From Flavobacterium azizsancarii (GTDB taxonomy: Bacteria > Bacteroidota > Bacteroidia > Flavobacteriales > Flavobacteriaceae), in assembly GCF_027980145.1 (NCBI RefSeq), contig NZ_JAMZNK010000010.1, positions 1 through 64,000 on the forward strand: a stretch of DNA of 64,000 nucleotides, in the 5' to 3' direction. Positions within the stretch are counted from its first letter, which is position 1, and every line of letters begins with the position of its first letter. A program made the position numbers and the translations under genes. Under the pieces are notes generated by a model. That model did not search any database. It worked only from the letters and a program-made list of their open reading frames with translations, and had not been told where the DNA came from. Shown here piece after piece: positions 25,606 through 35,372 of this stretch.

Positions 25606-25659
25606 ATCTGTTTTTTAATTGAATTGGTACAAAAATAATACTTTTAGATGATTTTATTT

Positions 25660-26532
25660 TTAAATCAATTTTTTAGAAATAAAACCACTGCTTGTTTTTA
25701 TAGATTCAAAAGCATCGGGATTATAATTATTCTCCTGTTCTACAAAAAAATGTTTCATTCCGGATTGTTTTGCTTCCTTAAAAATAGTTCTAAAATCAAT
25801 AGAACCGGAACCTATTTCTGTGTTTAAAGCCTGATTTGCCTTGTCCATATCTTTTACATGCCACAATTTAAAACGTCCCTGGTTTGCTGCAAACAATTTT
25901 AGCGGATCATTTCCTGAACGAACAACCCAATACAAATCCAATTCAAAATAAACCAAATCCTTATTAGTTTCTTTTAAGAGAATTTCATAACCTGTAATCC
26001 CATCATGTTTCTGAAATTCAAAATCATGATTGTGATAAGCTATTTTTAAACCTGCGGCTGCACACATTTTCGCCGCTTCATTTATTCGGGCTGCAATATT
26101 TTTATAATCCTGAATATTTCTCCTGAAAGACTCATCTAACCATGGAATTGTCAAAAATTCACTTTTTAGAACCTTTGCCGCTTCTATCGCAGCAATTAAT
26201 TCTGATGTATTTCCATCATACAAAAAACTTCCCAGATTATAATGTCCGCTAATCGCTTTGAGCCCGTTTTTGTCCAGTATCTTCTTTAATTCGATTGGCG
26301 TAACACCCCAAAACTGATCTTTAATCGAAAAACCATACGTTTCTACAGTTGTAAATCCGGCAGCGGCAACTTTTTCAAAAGTTAACCCCACATTTTTAGG
26401 GAGTTCATCCCGTAATGTATATAATTGCAAACCAATTTCTTTTTTATCCATAGTAAAAGCTAATGATGGCAAAGTCATAACTAATGTCGTAGCCAGACCT
26501 GTATTTAGTATAAATTTTCTCCTTGTAATCAT
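25660..26532 (-). CDS. Sugar phosphate isomerase/epimerase-like TIM-barrel protein, exported
   Basis: A 290-aa protein whose N-terminus has a twin-arginine-like signal (TRRKFILNTGLATTLVM). The AP-endonuclease-2 type TIM barrel follows: GLQLYTLRDEL, YGFSIKDQFWG, KIAYHNHDFEF with metal-site His, FELDLYWVVRSGNDP and FKLWHVKDMDK. Tat export fits enzymes that fold or bind metal in the cytoplasm. The substrate is probably a sugar or inositol-like compound. It lies between a cupin and an FMN reductase on the same strand with gaps of about 50 bp. Confidence 0.85.
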   Translation of the reverse strand: MITRRKFILNTGLATTLVMTLPSLAFTMDKKEIGLQLYTLRDELPKNVGLTFEKVAAAGFTTVETYGFSIKDQFWGVTPIELKKILDKNGLKAISGHYNLGSFLYDGNTSELIAAIEAAKVLKSEFLTIPWLDESFRRNIQDYKNIAARINEAAKMCAAAGLKIAYHNHDFEFQKHDGITGYEILLKETNKDLVYFELDLYWVVRSGNDPLKLFAANQGRFKLWHVKDMDKANQALNTEIGSGSIDFRTIFKEAKQSGMKHFFVEQENNYNPDAFESIKTSSGFISKKLI

Positions 26533-26581
26533 TCGTTCATTTTAAAAATCCGGAAATAAAATTAATCTATTTAAATCAATC

Positions 26582-27124
26582 TTAAACCTCTATAAATTGT
26601 TTTTCGAAATTACATATAAAATCCTGAAGAGCAACTTCCGTTTCTTCGCTTACAATTTCCCCCTCTTCATTAATTTTTCCGCGAATTCCCTGTATCAAAA
26701 GTCTGGTTTCATCCTCGAATTTAGCTTCAAGGGTTTTCATTATTAATGTCAATTGCTCATGTCCCATTTCTCCCGAAGCCGAAGCCGTTATCAAACCCGT
26801 CTTTTTATCTGAAAAAATAATAGTCGAAACACACCACTCTAAAGCATTTTTTAAACTTCCGGGTATGCTAAAAACATATTCCGGAGTGCAAATTAGAACT
26901 CCGTCGGCCTCACTAATTTTATCCCTGAATTCTTTGACTTCTTTGGGCGCATCATCATTATCTAAATCCGGATTAAAATGAGGAAGACCAGCCAGATCTT
27001 CAAAAATTTCAATTTTAAATTCGGTTTTTATATTTTCCGAAATATATTTTAGAATTTTGTAATTACTAGAATTTCTTCTTGTACTTCCCGTTATGGCGAA
27101 GATTTTTATTGTTTCTTTTTGCAT
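26582..27124 (-). CDS. NAD(P)H-dependent FMN reductase
   Basis: A 180-aa flavodoxin-fold protein: IFAITGSTRRNSSNYKIL (8-25, the FMN phosphate loop), DLAGLPHFNPDLD, and GVLICTPEYVFSIPGSLKNALEW (95-117) with the isoalloxazine-binding PEY. This is the NADPH-dependent FMN reductase family (quinone, azo or chromate reductases). Its start is 1 bp from the archaemetzincin gene stop, so the two are probably transcribed together. The physiological acceptor is unknown. Confidence 0.92.
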   Translation of the reverse strand: MQKETIKIFAITGSTRRNSSNYKILKYISENIKTEFKIEIFEDLAGLPHFNPDLDNDDAPKEVKEFRDKISEADGVLICTPEYVFSIPGSLKNALEWCVSTIIFSDKKTGLITASASGEMGHEQLTLIMKTLEAKFEDETRLLIQGIRGKINEEGEIVSEETEVALQDFICNFEKQFIEV

Positions 27125-27125
27125 T

Positions 27126-28031
27126 TTACTTAATTACGTCTCTATCTTTTTTCATTAACTGAAATCCATCGGTTAAATTGTTTCTTATAAAATATTTCTC
27201 TAAATCTTCCAGTCTTTTTTTATTATCGTATTGTATACATGAATTTAGTTTTTGCTGACAAACAGAACACAATCGAATAGTATTTTTATCTGTTTCATAC
27301 ATGCTATTAGTCCCATTCATTACACAGTTTGCCGTAATACAATGATGCAGGCCAAACATATGTCCAATTTCATGAGAGCTTATTTTAAGCAATCGTGATA
27401 AACACAAATCAAAATTTTCAGACGTCAATTCCCCGTCTTGTAATCTATAAATTGAACTCACGCCAATCTTATCGTGATAAGAAGCCAAACCAAAAACATA
27501 ATTCCATTCAGGTTTAGGATATAAATCAAGTTCTGAAAGCCCCATTAACGCAATTCTCTTTGATGGCTTTTGCTCTTTTAAAACATCTGTTAAAAGATAA
27601 CCTGCCAATAATTGTTCATGACCATCCATCATTCTTCTGGCAGAATTTGGAACCACATCATTAGAAATAGGATCTAAAGTTTTTGTTTTTAATTGAAAGT
27701 AGATTTCTAAATATTCATTGGCAAGCTTAATTTGCTTTTTTTGTAAAGTATTAAAATTTCCAATAGGCAGTATATAAATAATATTAGAATCTTCTGCTGG
27801 AATTATATGTTTAGACCTAAAATATTGTTCAAAAGTTTGTCCTTTTTCTTTACGGGAATACAACCAATCTCCATAAACAGGTTCAGCCAATTTAACGTCA
27901 TTGCTTTTGATTTGCCCAAAATATGGTGCTTGTTCAGGAATTTGTTTAGGTGTTGCTTTGGTAATTGCTTTTGTTTTTTCTTTATTGCAGGAACAAAATA
28001 ATACAAGCAGGAAGAAGATTATTTTTTTCAT
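27126..28031 (-). CDS. Archaemetzincin-family zinc metalloprotease, lipoprotein
   Basis: A 301-aa protein with a lipobox signal (VLFCSCNK). The motif HEIGHMFGLHHC (220-231) with C236, C255 and C258 fits the archaemetzincin signature, in which three His bind the catalytic zinc and four Cys bind a structural zinc. The methionine of the Met-turn follows at CVMNG. Archaemetzincins are known in archaea, some bacteria and vertebrates (AMZ1/2) and act as aminopeptidases in the studied cases. A secreted, lipid-anchored form is noteworthy. Confidence 0.92.
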   Translation of the reverse strand: MKKIIFFLLVLFCSCNKEKTKAITKATPKQIPEQAPYFGQIKSNDVKLAEPVYGDWLYSRKEKGQTFEQYFRSKHIIPAEDSNIIYILPIGNFNTLQKKQIKLANEYLEIYFQLKTKTLDPISNDVVPNSARRMMDGHEQLLAGYLLTDVLKEQKPSKRIALMGLSELDLYPKPEWNYVFGLASYHDKIGVSSIYRLQDGELTSENFDLCLSRLLKISSHEIGHMFGLHHCITANCVMNGTNSMYETDKNTIRLCSVCQQKLNSCIQYDNKKRLEDLEKYFIRNNLTDGFQLMKKDRDVIK

Positions 28032-28064
28032 TTATTTTCTGGTATGTATTAATAAAAAACAATT

Positions 28065-28526
28065 TTAAATTAATTCCTTAAAAATAAACTTTTCCTCATA
28101 ATCAATTTCAAATTTTTCAAGAAAGTCAATATACTCCTCTCTGAAAGTTCTCTTTTTATGGTGTAGTTCCTGATTTTCAATATAACTAATTACGGCAGTC
28201 AATTGTGATTTACTATATGAAAATGCGCCATAACCTTCCTGCCATTCAAAGTGACATTCTAGAAATCTACTATTATTAATCCACTTTGAAGAATCTTGTT
28301 TTATATTTTTCATTAAATCAGAGATAGATTGTGCTGGCCTTATTCCAATTAAAATATGAACATGGTCAGAAATACCATTGATTGCTAAAAGTTTATGATT
28401 ATTATTTTTTATAATTCCTGCTATATATTTATAGAGTTCTTCTTTCCACTCTTTATTAATTATACCTTGTCTAAATTTTACTGCGAAAACAAAATGAATG
28501 TGTATTTGAGTATATGTATTTGCCAT
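28065..28526 (-). CDS. REP-associated tyrosine transposase (IS200-like, RAYT)
   Basis: A 153-aa Y1 HUH transposase starting MANTYTQIHIHFVFAVKFR. The HUH pair is in GISDHVHILIGIRP. Then come KNIKQDSSKWIN, WQEGYGAFSYSKSQ and the helix with the likely catalytic Tyr, VISYIENQELHHKK. A frame extending upstream to 28607 is not needed, since family members start at MAN. The ATG is four bases from a GTCCCTATGGGAC palindrome, and several similar palindromes follow, as expected for a RAYT and its REP sequences. It has no IS200-type end structures or companion TnpB. Confidence 0.93.
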   Translation of the reverse strand: MANTYTQIHIHFVFAVKFRQGIINKEWKEELYKYIAGIIKNNNHKLLAINGISDHVHILIGIRPAQSISDLMKNIKQDSSKWINNSRFLECHFEWQEGYGAFSYSKSQLTAVISYIENQELHHKKRTFREEYIDFLEKFEIDYEEKFIFKELI

Positions 28527-28530
28527 TACT

Positions 28531-29076
28531 ATGTAGTCCCTATGGGACAATTTTAATTTGTATTTTTTTTCTACCAACATATAATTCCTGACGGAATAAT
28601 AATACATTGAGCATATTTTTAAAATCAGTATAGCTTAAGAAAAAAACTATAAACATATAATTTCTAGCAGAATAGCAAATACATAAATCATTCTTTTCGA
28701 TGTTCCGTTAGGAACAAAATATCGGTAACTAAAATAAGCTGACCAACATATCATGTCCCGTAGGGACTATACATAAGTACCTTTACACATTTAATCCTAA
28801 CTTTCATCTTCCTCGAAATTATCGAAATATATAGTCCCTAACGGGACAATTTTGATTTGCAATTTTTTTTCTATTAACATATAATTCCTAACGGAATAAT
28901 AATACATTGAGCATATTTTTAAAATTTCTTTAGCTTAAGAAAAAAACTGTAAACATATAATTTATAGCAGAGTAGCAAATACATAAATCATACTTTTTGA
29001 TGTTCCCCTAGGAACAAAATATCGGTAACTAAAATAAGCTGACCACCATATCATGTCCCGTAGGGACTATACATAA
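28531..29076. repeat. REP-like palindromes in a 300-bp tandem duplication
   Basis: Two copies (28531-28776 and 28829-29076) of about 247 bp lie at a 300-bp offset and are about 90 percent alike by eye. Each contains three or four small palindromes of one type, for example GTCCCTATGGGAC, ATTCCTGACGGAAT, GTTCCGTTAGGAAC and GTCCCGTAGGGAC in copy 1 and GTCCCTAACGGGAC, ATTCCTAACGGAAT, GTTCCCCTAGGAAC and GTCCCGTAGGGAC in copy 2. They lie directly behind the transposase start and are the likely REP substrates of the RAYT. Confidence 0.85.
28797..28829 (-). pseudogene. Truncated copy of the SnoaL-like gene 3' end
   Basis: On the minus strand this reads YFDNFEEDES then TAG. The intact neighbouring gene ends YFDNFEDGEE then TAA. 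The fragment therefore is the last ten codons of that gene, carried along in the 300-bp duplication. It is non-functional. Confidence 0.7.
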
Positions 29077-29079
29077 AAT

Positions 29080-29535
29080 TTACTCCTCGCCATCCTCAAA
29101 ATTATCGAAATACGTAAAATCTTTAGTAATTAATGCGTTTTCTATTGTGAAAATAGTACAAATAGGCAATTCAAACTTTGAATTATCCGGTGCAGTTCCG
29201 GTCGAAACAAACTCTACAATAATATGCTTTTCTCCAGAAGGGTAAATTTGAATTACCTTATCATTCAAATCCGGAAAAACTTTATTCAATTCCGCATATT
29301 TATCTTCAATCTGTTTTCGGGTTTGTTTTACAATTCCCTGTCCTAAAGAAGGATCTTTAAAATCAGCAGTTTCGGTATACATTTCCGACATCTTTTTCCA
29401 ATCATGCTTATTAAAATACTCAAAATATTGTTTGATTAATTTTTCATTCTTTGAAGTTTCCATAGGTTTTGGCTGGTTTTGATTATTACACGAGATAATT
29501 ACAAAAATTATAACAAGTACCATTATTTTTCTCAT
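29080..29535 (-). CDS. SnoaL/NTF2-like fold lipoprotein
   Basis: A 151-aa protein with a lipobox (FVIISCNN, Cys16) followed by a SnoaL-like domain: NEKLIKQYFEYFNKHDWKKMSEMYTETADFKDPS and a pattern of antiparallel strands ending FTIENALITKDFTYFDN. This cone-shaped fold binds small hydrophobic ligands or acts as an isomerase/cyclase-like enzyme; the role is unknown. The last ten codons are duplicated 300 bp away. Confidence 0.85.
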   Translation of the reverse strand: MRKIMVLVIIFVIISCNNQNQPKPMETSKNEKLIKQYFEYFNKHDWKKMSEMYTETADFKDPSLGQGIVKQTRKQIEDKYAELNKVFPDLNDKVIQIYPSGEKHIIVEFVSTGTAPDNSKFELPICTIFTIENALITKDFTYFDNFEDGEE

Positions 29536-29650
29536 AATTTTTATTTTAAATCATTACGAATCAGATAATAAAGAATTTAAATATAATAAAATGATTAGAG
29601 ATTACAATAAAAAATCGCAACCTCATCTGGCAATAATAAATGTAAAATAA

Positions 29651-29980
29651 TTACTTTACAGCAATCTCTTGTGGCGTCATTTGCTGTTTATCTATTTTAT
29701 ACAAATAAATTTTCCCATCATTATTGGCATATATATAAGTATAAATCCAATGATTAGGACCGGCAATTCTGGATCCTTCATCATTATTGGCGTTCGCATA
29801 AACCTGCTGTCCATAGATAAGAATTTCTCCTTTTTCAGCATTGTTCAAAGTACGTATTGGAGGTCCCCAGGTCTTTATAAGATTTTTTTTAGATTGGCCA
29901 ATCCATTTATCACTCGAATTTTTATTTGTAGAACATGCATATAAAACTGACAAAATAGTCAAAAGTAAAAGTTTCTTCAT
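29651..29980 (-). CDS. SmpA/OmlA-like small lipoprotein (hypothetical)
   Basis: A 109-aa lipoprotein (LYACSTNK, lipobox Cys16). The segment WIGQSKKNLIKTWGPPIRTLNN resembles the alpha-beta repeat of BamE/SmpA-type proteins (helix followed by WGPP turn), followed by beta strands (GEILIYGQQVY, HWIYTYIYANNDGKIYLYKI). A role in the outer membrane is plausible but unproven. Confidence 0.7.
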   Translation of the reverse strand: MKKLLLLTILSVLYACSTNKNSSDKWIGQSKKNLIKTWGPPIRTLNNAEKGEILIYGQQVYANANNDEGSRIAGPNHWIYTYIYANNDGKIYLYKIDKQQMTPQEIAVK

Positions 29981-30210
29981 AAGATCACTGTTTTTTAAAG
30001 TTATATCCTCATTTTAAACAGTTAAACAAGGATTACACTAACAATATTAGCCGAAATTAACTAGAAAATATTTACACAAAATCATTTTAATATTATATAA
30101 TTATTACTAATTAAATACAATGTTAGCAATCAATTTTGAACTACAATTTTATGCGGACAGACGTACTTGCACCATTTTTAAATCTTTAAAATTCTCAAAT
30201 ATTAACTTTG

Positions 30211-30218
30211 TATCTTTG
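30211..30218 (+). promoter_or_regulatory. trmD promoter -7 box
   Basis: TATCTTTG followed by CC, 28 bases before the trmD ATG. It shows that the in-frame extension upstream of 30246 is not translated. Confidence 0.7.
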
Positions 30219-30245
30219 CCGCTTAGAACTATTGAACAAAAAAAA

Positions 30246-30929
30246 ATGCGAATTGACATTGTAACGATTTTGCCTGAACTTTTAAGAAGTCCTTTTGAAG
30301 CTTCGATTATGAAACGTGCCATAGACAAAGGTCTTGTCGAAGTACATTTTCATAATTTACGAGATTACACTACAAACAAACAAAAAAGTGTCGACGATTA
30401 TCCCTTTGGAGGTGGCGCCGGAATGGTAATGACTGTTCAACCCATTGATGCTTGCATCACACATCTAAAAAGTGAGCGTGAATACGACGAGATAATCTAT
30501 ATGTCGCCTGACGGAGAAACTCTGAATCAAAAAATGGCCAATACAATGTCGATGTATGAAAACATTATCATTTTATGCGGACATTATAAAGGTGTAGATC
30601 AACGTGTTCGTGATCACTTTATTACTAAGGAAATTTCGATTGGCGATTATGTTTTATCCGGAGGAGAATTAGGCGCTCTGGTTTTATCTGATGCTTTAAT
30701 CCGATTAATTCCGGGTGTTTTAAGTGATGAAACATCTGCATTGACAGATAGTTTTCAGGATAATTTACTTTCAGGACCTATATATACAAGACCCGCAGAT
30801 TATAAAGGATGGAAAGTTCCTGATGTTTTAACAAGCGGCCATTTTGCCAAAATTGATAAATGGCGCGAAGATATGGCGTATGAACATACTAAAAACAGAC
30901 GACCAGATCTTCTCGAAGGACAAGATTAG
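30246..30929 (+). CDS. trmD: tRNA (guanine-37-N1)-methyltransferase
   Basis: Methylates G37 of tRNAs with SAM, which prevents frameshifting. The 227-aa protein starts [13 protein letters not shown]. It has the trefoil-knot SPOUT fold signatures [41 protein letters not shown] and [13 protein letters not shown]. It is followed by rplS, the common neighbour of trmD, but rplS here has its own promoter. Confidence 0.97.
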   Translation: MRIDIVTILPELLRSPFEASIMKRAIDKGLVEVHFHNLRDYTTNKQKSVDDYPFGGGAGMVMTVQPIDACITHLKSEREYDEIIYMSPDGETLNQKMANTMSMYENIIILCGHYKGVDQRVRDHFITKEISIGDYVLSGGELGALVLSDALIRLIPGVLSDETSALTDSFQDNLLSGPIYTRPADYKGWKVPDVLTSGHFAKIDKWREDMAYEHTKNRRPDLLEGQD

Positions 30930-31114
30930 TTTCAGGTTTTTGGGTTATTTTTGTTTCAGGTTTCTTAAAACCTAAATTCAAATTTAAAACCAATAAAACT
31001 TTAACTTTATCTAACTGAAAATTAGAAACCTAGCTTTAAATTTTATATTGCAAATTTAATTATAAAGTCTAAAAACTTTAAACAAGAAAAACTTTAAACT
31101 TTAAACTTTTTTTT

Positions 31115-31195
31115 TATCTTTGCACCCGAATTAGACTAACCTCTGGCGAGATCCGTGAATGTTGCTCTATACAAAAACCATAATTACAAGATATC
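31115..31195 (+). promoter_or_regulatory. rplS promoter and 65-nt leader
   Basis: TATCTTTG at 31115-31122 is a strong -7 box after a T-run. The transcript would start near 31130 and carry about 65 nt before the ATG, with GGCGAGATCC and possible pairing partners nearby. Ribosomal protein genes often have autoregulatory leaders, and bL19 leaders have been proposed for Flavobacteria. I cannot fold a definite motif here. Confidence 0.5.
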
Positions 31196-31546
31196 ATGGC
31201 AGATTTAATGAAATTCGTTCAAACCGAATTAGTTGCTAAAAAAGATTTCCCTGTTTTCGGAGCTGGAGATACTATCACAGTTTACTACGAAATTAAAGAG
31301 GGTGAAAAAACAAGAACTCAGTTTTTTAAAGGAGTTGTTATTCAAAGAAGAGGTTCTGGTAACACAGAAACTTTTACTATCCGTAAAATGTCTGGAGCTG
31401 TTGGAGTTGAGCGTATCTTCCCAGTAAACTTACCAGCTTTACAGAAAGTTGAAATCAACAAAAAAGGAGCTGTTCGTAGAGCTAGAATTTTCTACTTCAG
31501 AGAACTTACTGGTAAAAAAGCTAAGATTAAAGATAAAAGAAGATAA
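31196..31546 (+). CDS. rplS: 50S ribosomal protein L19
   Basis: A 116-aa ribosomal protein at the 30S-50S interface. GDTITVYYEIKEGEKTRTQFFKGVVIQRRGSG and RKMSGAVGVERIFPVNLPALQKVEI, then KGAVRRARIFYFREL, are the standard L19 sequence blocks. Normal length, ending in a basic tail. Confidence 0.99.
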   Translation: MADLMKFVQTELVAKKDFPVFGAGDTITVYYEIKEGEKTRTQFFKGVVIQRRGSGNTETFTIRKMSGAVGVERIFPVNLPALQKVEINKKGAVRRARIFYFRELTGKKAKIKDKRR

Positions 31547-31566
31547 TCATTTATCGATTTGTTATA

Positions 31567-31605
31567 AAAAAGCTCGTTTCATTTATTTGAAACGAGCTTT
31601 TTTTT
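31567..31605 (+). terminator. rplS terminator
   Basis: A perfect 13-bp stem (31567/8-31580 with 31589-31601) followed by Ts, 21 bp after the stop. Confidence 0.9.
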
Positions 31606-31606
31606 G

Positions 31607-32020
31607 TGCCTGATTTTTAAAATTTTCAGGAGCTAATCCCGCTATTCGTTACAATCTTTTGCTTTTTAAAGAAAAAAGCAAAAGGATTTCCACTTCTATC
31701 GGGGCTAAGGCAATCATTTACATAAAAGCTTTTTAGTATTGATAATTAGAACAATGCGAACCAAGAATTGAAATGTGCCGTTAGGCACTAAATATTGGTA
31801 GATAATATACATTAGAAATACGGGCGTGCCGTAGTTACGCAACAAAATCGTAACTATTGCGTACCTACTGCACGCTAGATTTATTACGATTTTTATTAAC
31901 TACCAATATTTAGTGCCTAACGTGAGGGATAGAAGTGGAAAGCCCACAGCATGACGAAGGAAGTGCGAGGACTTGCAGCGGATAGCCCGAGCCGCCTCTT
32001 TCGGCGGGACACGCCCAAAA
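31607..32020. repeat. Non-coding inverted-repeat element
   Basis: TTCCACTTCTATC at 31688-31700 faces GATAGAAGTGGAA at 31928-31940 exactly, and inside this a second pair, TTAGGCACTAAATATTGGTAG (31781-31801), faces its complement at 31900-31920. The core (31810-31890) has its own dyad-like parts. Outer parts such as GGAGCTAATCCCGCTATTCG (left) and GCGGATAGCCCGAG (right) look like imperfect terminal repeats. GTGCCGTTAGGCAC inside resembles the RAYT-associated palindromes at 28.5 kb. No gene is visible. I have an impression that this type of element is common in Flavobacterium. Confidence 0.75.
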
Positions 32021-32025
32021 TAAAA

Positions 32026-32053
32026 AAACCGACACTTATTAAAGCATCGGTTT
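32026..32053 (-). terminator. Terminator of the XRE gene
   Basis: AAACCGA (32026-32032) pairs with TCGGTTT (32047-32053), with a T-run on the minus-strand exit. It lies 25 bp behind the stop. Confidence 0.7.
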
Positions 32054-32077
32054 GTATTTTAATGAAAAATTGATATT

Positions 32078-32488
32078 CTATTTATTCAATAGTTTTTCTA
32101 AATATTCGATTTTATCTTTTTCAGCTTGCAGTAAACGCTCGTAAAGCTTTTCTTTTTCCTGAAAAGTTTCAATTAATTTATCCAATGGATTGAAAGTACA
32201 ATGATTATTTGCAAAATTACCATTATTGATACTATTGTCTTGGAAACTATTAAAATAACTAATCATATTTTCTTCTGAAAAACTTTTAATTGCTTCAACG
32301 GTTACGCCAAGTGCTTTTGCAACTTCTGCAAGTTTTTGTTCGTCTATAGTTTCACTATTTTCAATAGCAGATATAGCTTGTTGGTTTGTTCCTAAAGCTT
32401 GTACCAAAGCTTCCTGTTTCATATCACGAAGTTCACTAATACGGCTAATTTTTCGCCCTATATGATTTGGTTTTATAAGTGTGCTCAT
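32078..32488 (-). CDS. XRE-family helix-turn-helix regulator with C-terminal coiled coil
   Basis: A 136-aa protein. Residues 10-66 form the helix-turn-helix (ISELRDMKQEALVQALG with the recognition part TNQQAISAIENSETIDEQKLAEVAKALGV). Residues 105-136 (DKLIETFQEKEKLYERLLQAEKD and KIEYLEKLLNK) have a heptad pattern and probably dimerise it. The target is unknown. It stands alone next to an inverted-repeat element. Confidence 0.88.
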   Translation of the reverse strand: MSTLIKPNHIGRKISRISELRDMKQEALVQALGTNQQAISAIENSETIDEQKLAEVAKALGVTVEAIKSFSEENMISYFNSFQDNSINNGNFANNHCTFNPLDKLIETFQEKEKLYERLLQAEKDKIEYLEKLLNK

Positions 32489-32735
32489 AATTCAAAGAAA
32501 TGATTAAGCTTAATAATAAACAACAAGTAAAAAACATATTAAACAATGTATTTCACATTTGTTATATGTTTATTGCATTTGAGTCAAAAATACAACTTTT
32601 CAGACAAAAACCACCAAAGCTAAAATGGATTTTTATAACTTTCAGCCTTTTCCTCTTTCGGAATCTTTCACTTTTACCTCTGATTCATCAAAACCATAAT
32701 TTTTTAGGATCAAAATAATCGATTTGACAATTTAA

Positions 32736-35114
<2,379 letters not shown>

Positions 35115-35185
35115 TAAGATTTTAAGGACAATCAAATAAAGACGCAACACTATTCGTCTCTAGAGAGAAACCTTTGAACCTTCAT

Positions 35186-35218
35186 AAAAAGACAACTTTA
35201 AACGGTTGTCTTTTTTTT
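35186..35218 (+). terminator. icd terminator
   Basis: A perfect 11-bp stem (35186-35196 with 35205-35215) followed by Ts, 71 bp after the icd stop. Confidence 0.88.
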
Positions 35219-35372
35219 GCCTTTCAGAATAATCTATCGAGAATTTATAAGCAAACTAATTAAAGGATCAAAAGCCTGTAACAATAATAGAATATTCTTA
35301 ACTAATGTTTAACAATCGTTACGCATTAATATTTAGTAAGAATTATTAACTATGTGCTTCAAATACAAGACA

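Noticed and set aside
32500..32718. A 72-codon frame upstream of icd
   Set aside because: No signal or family pattern. It lies over the promoters of the XRE regulator and icd and shows no codon bias typical of the neighbours.
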